This document shows, piece by piece, positions 17,137 to 25,836 of a stretch of 61,160 bases of DNA (positions are counted from its first letter, which is position 1; every line of letters starts with the position of its first letter). This DNA comes from Aigarchaeota archaeon (GTDB taxonomy: Archaea > Thermoproteota > Nitrososphaeria_A > Caldarchaeales > Wolframiiraptoraceae): assembly GCA_025058515.1 (NCBI GenBank), contig JANXDW010000016.1, positions 1-61,160 on the forward strand, in the 5' to 3' direction. Under the pieces are notes generated by a model, which ran no database searches, was not told the origin of the DNA, and saw only the letters and a list, made by a program, of their open reading frames with translations. The position numbers and the translations under genes were made by a program.

Positions 17137-17886
17137 TTGAACTTAGTCTTTGTAGGTACTGCTGGATGCGGTAAGTCCTCCCTAACATACAGATTTGGAA
17201 AATGGTTAGAAGAAGAGCTTGCTGTAAAAGTCTCCTACATAAACTTAGATCCAGGTGCGTATAACCCTCAATACAAACCTTCATACGATATACGTGAGAT
17301 AATTACTGTAGAAGAACTAATACGTGAAGGGCTTGGACCGAATGGTGCCATGATAAGAGCTGCTGAGATTATTGAAGAGAGAATAAATGAAGTCTCTAGA
17401 GAGATCTTATCTCTTCAATCGGATTTCAAGCTAATCGATACACCAGGTCAGATGGAGCTCTTCTTGTTCAGGTCTATGGGTCCAAGATTTGTAGAAGAGA
17501 TCGGAAAACAGTCGATAACGATTACGATCTACATAATGGATCCTGTTCTCGCATCTTCTCCAAGTGGTCTCGCAGTCTCTCTAATGCTTTCACTAATAAC
17601 TAGATTTAGACTAAAGGTTCCAGTGATCTCTATTGTAAATAAATCAGATTTAAGGGAGATTGAGTACATGGAGAAGTATGTAGCAGATCTCGATTATCTA
17701 AAGAGTGATCTAGTCTTTGGTGATTCTGGGATCATGGTTGACTTAGCAATGAGATATGTAGAGATAGTTGATGAATTCTCTAAGAATTTTAGGATAGTAA
17801 AGGTATCTGCAAAAACGGGATATGGGATGAGCGACCTCTACACAATGATACATGAAGCTATCTGTGAATGTGGAGATATGACATAA
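17137..17886 (+). CDS. GPN-loop GTPase
   Basis: 249-residue archaeal homologue of the eukaryotic GPN1-3 GTPases, which assist RNA polymerase II assembly; the archaeal role is not well defined. G1: VGTAGCGKSSL at residues 6-16; the family-defining Gly-Pro-Asn loop in EGLGPNGAMIRA near 67; G3 DTPGQMELF; G4 NKSD near 168. TTG start at 17137. The gene converges on the radical SAM gene with only 7 bp between stops. Confidence 0.95.
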   Translation: MNLVFVGTAGCGKSSLTYRFGKWLEEELAVKVSYINLDPGAYNPQYKPSYDIREIITVEELIREGLGPNGAMIRAAEIIEERINEVSREILSLQSDFKLIDTPGQMELFLFRSMGPRFVEEIGKQSITITIYIMDPVLASSPSGLAVSLMLSLITRFRLKVPVISIVNKSDLREIEYMEKYVADLDYLKSDLVFGDSGIMVDLAMRYVEIVDEFSKNFRIVKVSAKTGYGMSDLYTMIHEAICECGDMT

Positions 17887-17893
17887 CCCTATC

Positions 17894-19111
17894 TCAATAG
17901 GTTCTAGACTCCTTGACAGGTCCAAAATGACCTATGCTTGTCTGCACTATTACTGTTCTTAAACCTCTATCCTCAAGAATCCTTTTTAAATTAAGCATCT
18001 CTTCTACAGATGGTCTACTGAGAGTTCTCCTCCTAAATGATGGGAAGTAATCTAAGACTGTAACTTGAAGCTCTCTATCTATCGATGCAACTTTATCACC
18101 GATCTCTTCAACTTCATCTAAGGTCATCCATTCTCTATTATATGCAAAGCCAACCCCTAGGTAGACCCTCTCACTATATCTATCTAAAATATACTTTATA
18201 ATATTCCAAGAGTTTTCATGATAGCTTCTCGCAAGTTCCCTATCTCCAATCCCAGTGATCTTCATGTAAGTTTCTAGTCTAGATGCTTTAGGTTCTATAC
18301 CAATATTATTACACCCAGCTTCTACCAGCTCGTCTACATACTCCTCTGTAATTATAGTCCCATTACTATCAAGATGTAGCCTCTTATCTGGATTCAGCTT
18401 CTTAGCTTCTTCAAAGAATTTTATAAGCCATCTTCTATTAAGCGTAGGTTCCCCTCCACTAATAGCTATACCCCTTGTATCATATCTCCTAGAGCATAAT
18501 GTGATTATCCTTGCTGCTTCTTTAGGAGTTACCGGATCTGTAACGTTATCATAAGTTACATGATAATTCTGGCATTGTGGACATCTGAGATTACATCCAG
18601 CAACCCATATAGCTGCTTCAACATATCCAATTCCAACCTCCCACCACGGGGTTCCCTTTCCTCCAACTCTATGAGGTTGAGGACCGTGAACTATTCTTAA
18701 AGGTTCAGCCTCCTCTACATCGAGCTTTAACGATAATCCTTCTCTTACAGGTGTTACACATGTCCTCTCAAGCTTCCCATCTACGATAACGCTACAAGCC
18801 CAGCATCCTCCTAGATTACATGGTGAAGATAGTTTATATGAACCGGGTTTACTGAATACTATCCCAACACTCTCTAAGGCTTGTTTAAGAGTTGATGGAT
18901 ATGGTACAAGATACTTAACACCATTTATCCAGATATTTACATGCTTTTCTTTAACTTCTCTCAATCTGATCTTTCTAGCAGTATGTGGGCAACTCCAGTA
19001 ACATGAGAGGCATCCAATACATTGAGTTGAACTCATACATCTATTAACATCTATGCAGAATCTACAGCTTCTACAAGACTCTGCATCTACCTCAACAACA
19101 GTTCTATACAT
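17894..19111 (-). CDS. Radical SAM protein fused to two ferredoxin modules
   Basis: 405 residues with three iron-sulfur modules in line. Residues 13-41 hold a cysteine-rich 4Fe-4S-type segment (C13, C16, C19, C25, C31, C34, C37, C41); residues 57-120 form a plant-type [2Fe-2S] domain with C98, C103, C106 and C118 (SPCNLGGCWACSV); then the radical SAM core with CNLRCPQC (C173, C177, C180) and SGGEPTLNR. The core resembles pyruvate formate-lyase activating enzymes and relatives. The fused modules suggest built-in electron delivery to the SAM cluster. Substrate unknown. The Mth938-like gene lies 19 bp upstream on the same strand. Confidence 0.85.
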   Translation of the reverse strand: MYRTVVEVDAESCRSCRFCIDVNRCMSSTQCIGCLSCYWSCPHTARKIRLREVKEKHVNIWINGVKYLVPYPSTLKQALESVGIVFSKPGSYKLSSPCNLGGCWACSVIVDGKLERTCVTPVREGLSLKLDVEEAEPLRIVHGPQPHRVGGKGTPWWEVGIGYVEAAIWVAGCNLRCPQCQNYHVTYDNVTDPVTPKEAARIITLCSRRYDTRGIAISGGEPTLNRRWLIKFFEEAKKLNPDKRLHLDSNGTIITEEYVDELVEAGCNNIGIEPKASRLETYMKITGIGDRELARSYHENSWNIIKYILDRYSERVYLGVGFAYNREWMTLDEVEEIGDKVASIDRELQVTVLDYFPSFRRRTLSRPSVEEMLNLKRILEDRGLRTVIVQTSIGHFGPVKESRTY

Positions 19112-19130
19112 CTCAAAGCCCAGCTCTCCA

Positions 19131-19481
19131 TCAGCATGTTAGATGGAATGCTCCACAAACTCTAAATCCTTTCTCAACAAGCTCATTATATCTTCTCCAA
19201 GCATTCCTCGTATCTTCAACAACTACCTCAACATTCTTCTTTTTAAAAACCTCGAGAACCTCTCTAGAAACTTCAACACGTCCAGAGTACCCAGTTCCTA
19301 TCACCACATAATCTACATCGACTTCTAGGACTTCTGCTAGATCTGACAGCTCAATTCTATGCCCCTCTTTACGCCACCAATTTGTTATCAATCTCTCAGG
19401 AAGTATTATCAAGTCTCTTGAGTAGGTTACTCCATTTACTACGATGTATCCGAAACCGTATTCTTCAATTTTAAACTCCAT
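19131..19481 (-). CDS. Mth938/NDUFAF3-like domain protein
   Basis: 116-residue single-domain protein of the Mth938-like fold (DUF498), recognised from the pattern VDYVVIGTGYSGRVEVSRE and the closing EKGFRVCGAFHLTC. The eukaryotic relative NDUFAF3 helps assemble respiratory complex I; the archaeal function is unknown. It is followed 19 bp later by the radical SAM gene and probably shares its transcript, hinting at a link to iron-sulfur or redox chemistry. Confidence 0.85.
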   Translation of the reverse strand: MEFKIEEYGFGYIVVNGVTYSRDLIILPERLITNWWRKEGHRIELSDLAEVLEVDVDYVVIGTGYSGRVEVSREVLEVFKKKNVEVVVEDTRNAWRRYNELVEKGFRVCGAFHLTC

Positions 19482-19586
19482 CTCTATACGTGAGATACGT
19501 TGAAGAATATTTATAGTTAAAGATATTGAGGTAGTAGAGAAAGTTATGATACTTAAGGGAGGATTTATCTGAACCTATAGATATAT

Positions 19587-20033
19587 TCACAAGTTTTTAC
19601 ATGCTTCATAGGCATCTCTTCCAAGCCCATAGTAATTCTTTATTCTCTTAACGATCTTGTATCCTCTCTTGAGATATAGGTTTAGAGCTGGAAGATTGTT
19701 TACCTCTACTTGTAATATTACTAATTCAACATTTCTTTTTATCGCTTCTCTCTCAAAAGCCTCTAATAGCATAGACCCTATATTTCTCCTTCTATATGCT
19801 TTACGTACATCGATAGTGTATAGGTGGCATCTCCTTCTAGAGCAGATTCCCACAATAAATCCAACTATTAAGTTATTCGTAGAAGCTTTCAAGAAGATAG
19901 AATTAGAATTCTCTAGAAGATATCTGAAGACCCATCTCGGGTAAGCATCTTCTCCAAAGCATTCTATCTCAATCTGATAAACTTCATCTAGATCATTTTC
20001 AGAGATAAAAGCTATCTCTACTTCTTCTAGCAA
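19587..20033 (-). CDS. GNAT N-acetyltransferase (RimI-like)
   Basis: 148-residue acetyl-CoA-dependent acetyltransferase. The acetyl-CoA pyrophosphate loop is seen in YRRRNIGSMLLEAFERE, followed by LQVEVNNLPALNLYLKRGYKIV, typical of RimI/Ard1 protein N-terminal acetyltransferases. An N-terminal acetylation role in the cytoplasm is the best guess, but substrate cannot be read from the sequence. Monocistronic, divergent from the flavin reductase gene. Confidence 0.88.
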   Translation of the reverse strand: MLEEVEIAFISENDLDEVYQIEIECFGEDAYPRWVFRYLLENSNSIFLKASTNNLIVGFIVGICSRRRCHLYTIDVRKAYRRRNIGSMLLEAFEREAIKRNVELVILQVEVNNLPALNLYLKRGYKIVKRIKNYYGLGRDAYEACKNL

Positions 20034-20161
20034 TCTCTATCAACGTTATTATACAAAATGTTTAATAAAGCTATTTCAAAACAATCTTCATAAAACATTA
20101 TTGAGATTTTTACTATAAAAGATTATTCAAGAAGTTTGATATCCATCTATAGGTGGTAGGT

Positions 20162-20713
20162 ATGGGTTTTATAGAGGTTAAGCCTAGGTCGTTTGTATAT
20201 CTTCTACAGCCTAAACCTGTAGCGATAATAGTCTCAGTTGACGTTAACGGTAAGTCTAACGGTATGTCGGCAGCATGGCTTACCCCAACTTCAAGAGATC
20301 CTCCACTATTGGCTGTAGCCATATCTCCCAAAAGATATACATATGAATTGATTAAACAATCTAGAGATTTCACTGTGAATATTCTGGACTCAAGTATGGT
20401 GGATGAAGCTGAACTATTCGGCAGTCTCTCAGGTAGAGATGTAGATAAATTTAAGAAATCAAAACTTACACTAGTTAAATCTAATGTAGTTAAATCTCCA
20501 CATATTGCAGAAGCTTTAACAGCTATTGAGTGCACATTGTATAATGAGTACTCTGCAGGAGATCACCAGTTAATTATAGGGAGAGTTGAGAAAGTGTATG
20601 TAAGAGAAGGAGTACTAGAAGAAGATGTATATGATATAAGTAAAGCTAAGGTACTCCTATATCTTGGTGGTGGAAGTTATACTACAACTATCGATAGAAC
20701 ATTAACACGTTGA
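20162..20713 (+). CDS. Flavin reductase-like (DIM6/NTAB family) protein
   Basis: 183-residue FMN-binding split-barrel protein. The N-terminal half carries the family pattern PKPVAIIVSVDVNGKSNGMS, AWLTPTSRDPPLLAVAIS and YTYELIKQSRDFTVNI. Members reduce free flavin or bind FMN as oxidoreductases. Start taken at ATG 20162, preceded by a GGTGG; GTG 20153 is an alternative. Monocistronic. Confidence 0.88.
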   Translation: MGFIEVKPRSFVYLLQPKPVAIIVSVDVNGKSNGMSAAWLTPTSRDPPLLAVAISPKRYTYELIKQSRDFTVNILDSSMVDEAELFGSLSGRDVDKFKKSKLTLVKSNVVKSPHIAEALTAIECTLYNEYSAGDHQLIIGRVEKVYVREGVLEEDVYDISKAKVLLYLGGGSYTTTIDRTLTR

Positions 20714-20760
20714 TAGATACTTAGAATACTCTTAAATAATCGGTTTAGCAAATTTCTCAG

Positions 20761-21543
20761 ATGATCATAGATCTATTTACATGGGTTACCAATGGAGATA
20801 TAGTCTCCATGGGTCTACTTGGAGGAATAATAGCAGCATTACTAAATCTAGCTGGAGCTACACCAGTTCTTTTTACAAGATCTTATCATAAATCTTTCCT
20901 TAACGTTGGACTAGGCTTTGCAGCAGGAGTAATGTTAGCCGCCAGTTTCACTAGCTTGATCTTTCCAGGTATAGAGTATGGGGGGGTTCTACCAGTAATG
21001 GTTGGAATAGTTTTAGGAGCCTTCGCGATCTCTCTTATAGATAGATTAGTACCTCACCTCCATTTTATTAAAGGTAGAGAAGGACCATTATCTATGAGGC
21101 TTAAAGCAATATGGTTATTCGTGATAGCGATCACAATACACAATATGCCTGAAGGTTTAACTGTTGGAGTAGGCTTCGGCTCAGGAGACATAATATCAGG
21201 CATCACTTTAATGTTCGCGATCGGGTTTCAAAATATTCCAGAAGGTCTCTCCGTCGGCTTCTCACTAATATCTACTGGAGATTATAGTAGGAGGAGAGCT
21301 TTCCTAGTATCTATGCTATCAGGATTTGTTGAGCCTCCGCTAGCTTTCCTAGGAGCATACCTGACACACGTATTCAAACAAATCTTACCATATTTTATGG
21401 GGTTTGCAGCAGGAGCAATGTTATTCGTCGTGAGTGATGAGATCATACCAGAAACACATAGAGAAGGGAAAGAAAGAATATCTACATACGGCTTGATAAC
21501 TGGATTGATAATCATGCTTCTACTAGATGTGCTACTCCACTAG
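20761..21543 (+). CDS. ZIP family metal transporter
   Basis: 260-residue membrane protein with about eight helices. Metal-binding helices IV and V are clear: HNMPEGLTVGVGFG and QNIPEGLSVGFSL, the duplicated (H/Q)NxPEG motif of ZIP permeases for zinc and other divalent metals. A short His-containing loop (LVPHLHFIKG) sits between helices III and IV. The ATG stands at 20761 without an obvious Shine-Dalgarno. Converges on the dephospho-CoA kinase gene with 12 bp between. Confidence 0.95.
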   Translation: MIIDLFTWVTNGDIVSMGLLGGIIAALLNLAGATPVLFTRSYHKSFLNVGLGFAAGVMLAASFTSLIFPGIEYGGVLPVMVGIVLGAFAISLIDRLVPHLHFIKGREGPLSMRLKAIWLFVIAITIHNMPEGLTVGVGFGSGDIISGITLMFAIGFQNIPEGLSVGFSLISTGDYSRRRAFLVSMLSGFVEPPLAFLGAYLTHVFKQILPYFMGFAAGAMLFVVSDEIIPETHREGKERISTYGLITGLIIMLLLDVLLH

Positions 21544-21555
21544 AGAAGATGATTC

Positions 21556-22107
21556 TTATCTAGAAACGCTTTCTCCAATTATCTCGATAATCTTCTTCTT
21601 AACATCGTCACTTACTCTTACTAATACCGCTCCTTTCTTAGGCTGTCCATAAACTACTATCGCATTTTTAGGAGAAGAAAGTATAGCAGCTAATCCAAGC
21701 AAGTCTTCTTCTCCATCTATCTTTAGTATTATAGGCCAATCTTCAGGAGAATGTATCAAGCTATGTAGTTTCTCTGCAGATTGAGGCGATATCGTTCCAG
21801 CATCATTTACGGTCTCGACAACCTTCATTAAACCTACTATTTCCGATGTCTTCTCAACTCTCTCTATCTTACCATCGATAACATATACATCGACTCTTAT
21901 CTTATGCTGATATAATTTACTAGAGATATAATCTCCAACAGCTACTACAATTGGAGGATTGTATTCTTTGATGAGTTTACCTAACTTGAGAGTAACTTCA
22001 TCTGGGTCTTCACCTCTAATTAGTTCTCCAATAGGTTCTCTAACCTTCTCCTTCATCTCTTCAGTGAAGACTATCTTAACTCTAGGAGGCCAGAGGAGAT
22101 GATTCAC
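21556..22107 (-). CDS. GTP-dependent dephospho-CoA kinase
   Basis: 183-residue archaeal enzyme (DUF359 family) catalysing the last step of coenzyme A synthesis with GTP. Family features: PPIVVAVGDYISSKLYQ, VDVYVIDGKIER, VETVNDAGTISPQSAEKL and DGEEDLLGLAAIL. It is the third gene of the Rpo7-Spt4-kinase cluster that is widely conserved in archaea; eS24, often next, is absent here. Confidence 0.92.
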   Translation of the reverse strand: MNHLLWPPRVKIVFTEEMKEKVREPIGELIRGEDPDEVTLKLGKLIKEYNPPIVVAVGDYISSKLYQHKIRVDVYVIDGKIERVEKTSEIVGLMKVVETVNDAGTISPQSAEKLHSLIHSPEDWPIILKIDGEEDLLGLAAILSSPKNAIVVYGQPKKGAVLVRVSDDVKKKIIEIIGESVSR

Positions 22108-22200
22108 GAAAACTCACTCATCAGATGAGGTTTAAAGTTTACTATGATATAATCGTTAGCCATCTAGGTAACCTATACTAAAGTTGATAATCAGCTTACT

Positions 22201-22392
22201 TTAAATCTTCGTCGCATAGGCTCCAGCTTTCTTTAATCCAAGCTCTTTTGCTATCTCAGATTTTTCTGGGTCTACTACTATTATCAATCCTGAAGAACGT
22301 ATTGTTAAATTTGTTGAGCCACAGTTATCACATTCATTTCCTACAACTATTCTCTTACATACTCTACATACTTTCTCTTTCGCTCCAGGCAA
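22201..22392 (-). CDS. spt4: Transcription elongation factor Spt4
   Basis: 63-residue zinc-ribbon protein, partner of Spt5 in processive transcription (also called RpoE''). Cysteines C9, C12, C21 and C24 (CRVC...CDNC) make the zinc site, followed by SSGLIIVVDPEKSEIAKELG. The gene lies 1 bp downstream of rpo7, so the two are cotranscribed. Confidence 0.95.
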   Translation of the reverse strand: MPGAKEKVCRVCKRIVVGNECDNCGSTNLTIRSSGLIIVVDPEKSEIAKELGLKKAGAYATKI

Positions 22393-22393
22393 C

Positions 22394-22966
22394 TCAGCTC
22401 TCCTCCGCTAAAGGTTTCGCTCCAAGCTTTTCAAGATCTTCTCTAATCCACTCAATCTTTCCAAGATATGGTTGACGAGTTGTAATACTGATCTTACCGA
22501 CTGTTCCAGGGGAAATAGATACTGCGACTACCCTAAATCTAACATTATCACCAACCTCTAGTTTCTTTCCAGTCTTCTTACCAAGAAGTATTGAATGTTT
22601 CTCATCGTATGATAGGTAGTCGTCCATCACTTGAGATATGTGGAGTAGAGCATCCATTGGACCAATTCTTATAAATGCTCCGAACTCTGTGATCTCTACT
22701 ATCTCTCCTTCTCCAACTTCTTGTATTCTTGGAGAGAAGATTAGTAGTTTTGCTCTAGTTTTATGGTATACTGATCCATCTCTCGGTAATATTATCCCTA
22801 CAGGCTCAACGTCGACATCGACCACCATTACCACGTATCCTACACCTTCAATAACAGTCCCTTCATAAAGAGTCTTCAACCTCTCGAAAGCTGCTTCTTT
22901 AAGTGGTTTATTAAAATCTCTAGGAAGAATGCCTATGACCTCTTCTAATTCAATGAGTGTAAACAT
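22394..22966 (-). CDS. rpo7: DNA-directed RNA polymerase subunit Rpo7 (E')
   Basis: 190-residue stalk subunit of archaeal RNA polymerase, counterpart of eukaryotic Rpb7. N-terminal RNP-like domain (residues 1-80, with GVGYVVMVVDVD) and C-terminal S1/OB RNA-binding domain (VEITEFGAFIRIGPMDALLH). Normal length. First gene of the Rpo7-Spt4-kinase cluster; a TATA-like aaattatattaag is seen ~30-45 bp upstream and GGGGAG just before the ATG. Confidence 0.96.
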   Translation of the reverse strand: MFTLIELEEVIGILPRDFNKPLKEAAFERLKTLYEGTVIEGVGYVVMVVDVDVEPVGIILPRDGSVYHKTRAKLLIFSPRIQEVGEGEIVEITEFGAFIRIGPMDALLHISQVMDDYLSYDEKHSILLGKKTGKKLEVGDNVRFRVVAVSISPGTVGKISITTRQPYLGKIEWIREDLEKLGAKPLAEES

Positions 22967-23276
22967 CTCCCCACACTCAGATGCCTTAATCCCGTTATCT
23001 TAATATAATTTATCCTTTCTCTATCTGTAGAAAGTTATTTATATACCTATTATTTAGGCATTCACTTTTAGTTCAAAGCAAAGGTAAGGTTAAGATGGAA
23101 AAGATCTAATCTGTATGCTATCCTTGTTTTTTATTCTTTAGAAAATTAGAATAGAAGAATGAAGATATGTAGCATATTTAGGTCTAGAATTTAGGTTTAT
23201 CCTTAATTACCTTAAGAGATACCTATAGAAAAAATTCAAATTGTTCAGCATGTAGATATGATGTGGTAGATATTCT
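22967..23276. other. AT-rich divergent intergenic region
   Basis: 310 bp between rpo7 (minus) and the glutamate synthase-like gene (plus). It contains the rpo7 promoter near 22995-23010 and a plus-strand TATA-like tatttatatacc near 23034-23046. If the latter serves the plus-strand gene, its leader would be ~200 nt. I see no further gene, RNA or repeat. Confidence 0.5.
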
Positions 23277-24866
23277 TTGTCAAAGGTTCAATTATCTAAA
23301 TTGGGAAGTATTCTTAACAGTGATGAATACAGTAAGGTCTCTGAGATCCTTAAAGAAATTGGGTTCAAGATAGATGAAGATTTAATGAAGATGGATGATA
23401 GAGTACTTGAAGCGTTTATCAGAACGTTAGTAGATAGAGAATCATCAAAAGATAAAAGGATAAAGATAGTAAATGCTTTAAGAGAATTATTGTTAGAGGC
23501 TGGAAGCCCATTAGCTAATAAATTCAGTAAGAGAACTATAATGAATACTCTTCAACCAGAATTTAGAAAGAATAATTTTGAAGAAGTTTATAGAGGATAT
23601 AGTATAGAAGAAGGAGTTAGAGAAGCTCAGAGATGTTTAGTATGTAAAGATCCAAGATGTGTTAAAGCGTGCCCGATACATTTTGGAGTACCCGCAGCCT
23701 TTAAATTGTTATCTCAAGGTAATATCGATGCAGCATATAGGTTATCTTTAACATATTATCCATGTTTAGGAACAACAGGTAGAATATGTGTAAGATTCTG
23801 TGAGAATGCGTGTATAATGAATGAGATAGGTTTAGATCCTTTGGCCATAAGAGCATCTCATAGAGTTATAGCAGATTATGCTGATAAGAAGCAAGTAAAA
23901 CTTGCTTCTAAGCCTTCTACGGGAAGAAAAGTGGCCGTGATAGGTTCAGGCCCATCTGGATTAAACGTAGCATACCATTTAGCATTAATGGGTCATTCTG
24001 TAACAATATATGAAGCAGCGGATAAAATTGGAGGAGTCCTTAGATTATATATTCCAGAATTTAGACTTCCAGGAGAGATCGTAGAAGATGAATTTAGTAT
24101 CTTGGAGAAGCTTGGAGTTAAGATTGAGCTTGGTAAGATGGTGGGTCGAGATATATCACTATCAGAACTTGCTGAACAATATGATGCTGTATACATATCT
24201 ATTGGAGCAGGTAAACCTAAGAAAATGAATATCCCAGGTGAAGACTTGCAAGGAGTAGTTCAAGCATTACCCTTCCTATATAAGGTGAAGAGTGGAGAGA
24301 TCAAGAAGCTCTCTGGAAAAGTATGGGTTATTGGTGGAGGAGATGTTGCTATGGATGCTGCACGATCTGCATTAAGGCTAGGTGCATCAGAGGTAAAGAT
24401 AATGTATAGGAGAAGTAGAGCTGAAATGCCTGCAGACCTAGAGCAGATACATGATGCAGAAGCAGAAGGAATAGAGATAATAATCTTGGCCACACCAATA
24501 GAGTTCATAGGAGAGAATGGAGTAGTAAAGAAGATGAGATGTATAAAGATGAGATTAGGTGAACCAGGTCCAGATGGGAGGAGGAAGCCTGAACCAATAC
24601 CAGGCTCAGAGTTTGAAGTAGATGCAGACTATGTAATCTTAGCGATAGGTCAAGACCCTGGGATTGATTTCTTGAGACCAGAAGATGGGATAGAGCTTAC
24701 GAAATGGGGAACGATTAAGGTTGATGAGAATCTGTCTACATCTAGAAGAGGCTTCTACGCAGGTGGAGATGCTGTAAGAGGTCCTGCAACAGCTATAGAA
24801 GCATTTGCAGATGGTAAGAAAGCTGCAGAATCTATTCACGCATACTTGCAATCTCTATCAAGATAA
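23277..24866 (+). CDS. gltA: Glutamate synthase small-subunit-like NAD(P)H oxidoreductase
   Basis: 529-residue FAD/Fe-S protein related to the GltD/GltA subunit and NADH-dependent ferredoxin-NADP oxidoreductase. Residues 1-95 are an extra charged helical extension without recognised domain. Two cysteine clusters for low-potential [4Fe-4S] centres follow (CLVCKDPRCVKACP and CLGTTGRICVRFCENAC), then the FAD-binding GSGPSGL, NAD(P)-binding GGGDVAMDAAR and the C-terminal GGDAVRGPATAIEA. TTG start at 23277. No large glutamate synthase subunit is nearby, so it may work alone or with a ferredoxin as electron-transfer enzyme. Confidence 0.88.
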   Translation: MSKVQLSKLGSILNSDEYSKVSEILKEIGFKIDEDLMKMDDRVLEAFIRTLVDRESSKDKRIKIVNALRELLLEAGSPLANKFSKRTIMNTLQPEFRKNNFEEVYRGYSIEEGVREAQRCLVCKDPRCVKACPIHFGVPAAFKLLSQGNIDAAYRLSLTYYPCLGTTGRICVRFCENACIMNEIGLDPLAIRASHRVIADYADKKQVKLASKPSTGRKVAVIGSGPSGLNVAYHLALMGHSVTIYEAADKIGGVLRLYIPEFRLPGEIVEDEFSILEKLGVKIELGKMVGRDISLSELAEQYDAVYISIGAGKPKKMNIPGEDLQGVVQALPFLYKVKSGEIKKLSGKVWVIGGGDVAMDAARSALRLGASEVKIMYRRSRAEMPADLEQIHDAEAEGIEIIILATPIEFIGENGVVKKMRCIKMRLGEPGPDGRRKPEPIPGSEFEVDADYVILAIGQDPGIDFLRPEDGIELTKWGTIKVDENLSTSRRGFYAGGDAVRGPATAIEAFADGKKAAESIHAYLQSLSR

Positions 24867-24913
24867 TCCTCTAATTATTCAAGTAAATCATCTCTAAATC
24901 TATTATTTTTATC

Positions 24914-25603
24914 TTAATATTCTACAATTACGAGAACGTGGTCTTTTTCATATGGTTCCAGATTAACTATCTCAAGTATTTTAAATGAGTTGTCTTCCAA
25001 GACTTTAGCTTCTTTCTTAAAGATGATCTCTGGATCTTCTACACTATCAATACTTCTTGCTTTTATGGCTATTATTCCATGACCTCCATTCTTTAACATT
25101 AGCTTAGAGTTTTCTACAAGTATCTTCGCTTGCTCAGGTTGAGCAACATCACAGTATATTACATCCACTTTTCCAACAATAGAACTGTAATCTCTAGGTT
25201 TACGTGCATCAGCATATATAGGTATAACGTTCTTTCTATACTGAACGACATTCTGCTTAAATTGTATCATAACTCTAGGAGCAAAATCTACACCATAGAG
25301 TATACCTTTCTCATCTATAATATCTGAGACGTGGCTTGCGGTAGTTCCAGTAGCTGTACCTAGATAGAGAACACTACAACCAGGTTTAATATAGATCTCT
25401 TTAACCTTATTCCATATAGCTGCTGAGAGCTTACTCCTATAAGGGCTCCAAGCTCTAAACTCTTCTCCACCTATTCTGAATAGTCTCTCTCCATACACTT
25501 GTACTCTAGGAGCAAGGTTCTTCGTTGCGAGAAATTTTTCACCTTCATCTGAGGTTACCCAGTATACGTTGGGAAATTTTTCATGAAGTTTGACTGTAGC
25601 CAT
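24914..25603 (-). CDS. flpA: Fibrillarin-like rRNA/tRNA 2'-O-methyltransferase
   Basis: 229-residue catalytic subunit of archaeal C/D box RNPs, which 2'-O-methylate rRNA and tRNA under guide-RNA direction. SAM-binding fold: VLYLGTATGTTASHVSDI, YGVDFAPRVM, IYADARKP and DVIYCDVAQPEQAKI; the catalytic lysine is in GIIAIKARSID. Normal length. It is usually encoded next to Nop5; here three ECF transporter genes separate the two. Confidence 0.96.
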   Translation of the reverse strand: MATVKLHEKFPNVYWVTSDEGEKFLATKNLAPRVQVYGERLFRIGGEEFRAWSPYRSKLSAAIWNKVKEIYIKPGCSVLYLGTATGTTASHVSDIIDEKGILYGVDFAPRVMIQFKQNVVQYRKNVIPIYADARKPRDYSSIVGKVDVIYCDVAQPEQAKILVENSKLMLKNGGHGIIAIKARSIDSVEDPEIIFKKEAKVLEDNSFKILEIVNLEPYEKDHVLVIVEY

Positions 25604-25836
25604 ACACTTCTCAATATCTTGAGCTCAGAATAAAAAGTTTCACGTTTTCTGAAGTTTATAAAAGTTGGAAGATATAAGCGTTCTGGTAAGGTAGTCGTAA
25701 TTCACGGTATGAGATTCTATTTCATTATCTCTAATATCTCCTCTAAGATGTGGATAAGTGAATGAATGTGGGTGGAAGCACTTGGAGATAAGGGAGAACA
25801 AGATGACCGTTCATTGCTCTAGAGCTGGTTTTCAGC

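Noticed and set aside
25604-25836. Guide RNA (C/D box) candidate between flpA and the ECF T-component
   Set aside because: Isolated GATGA-like and CTGA-like words without proper boxes or spacing.
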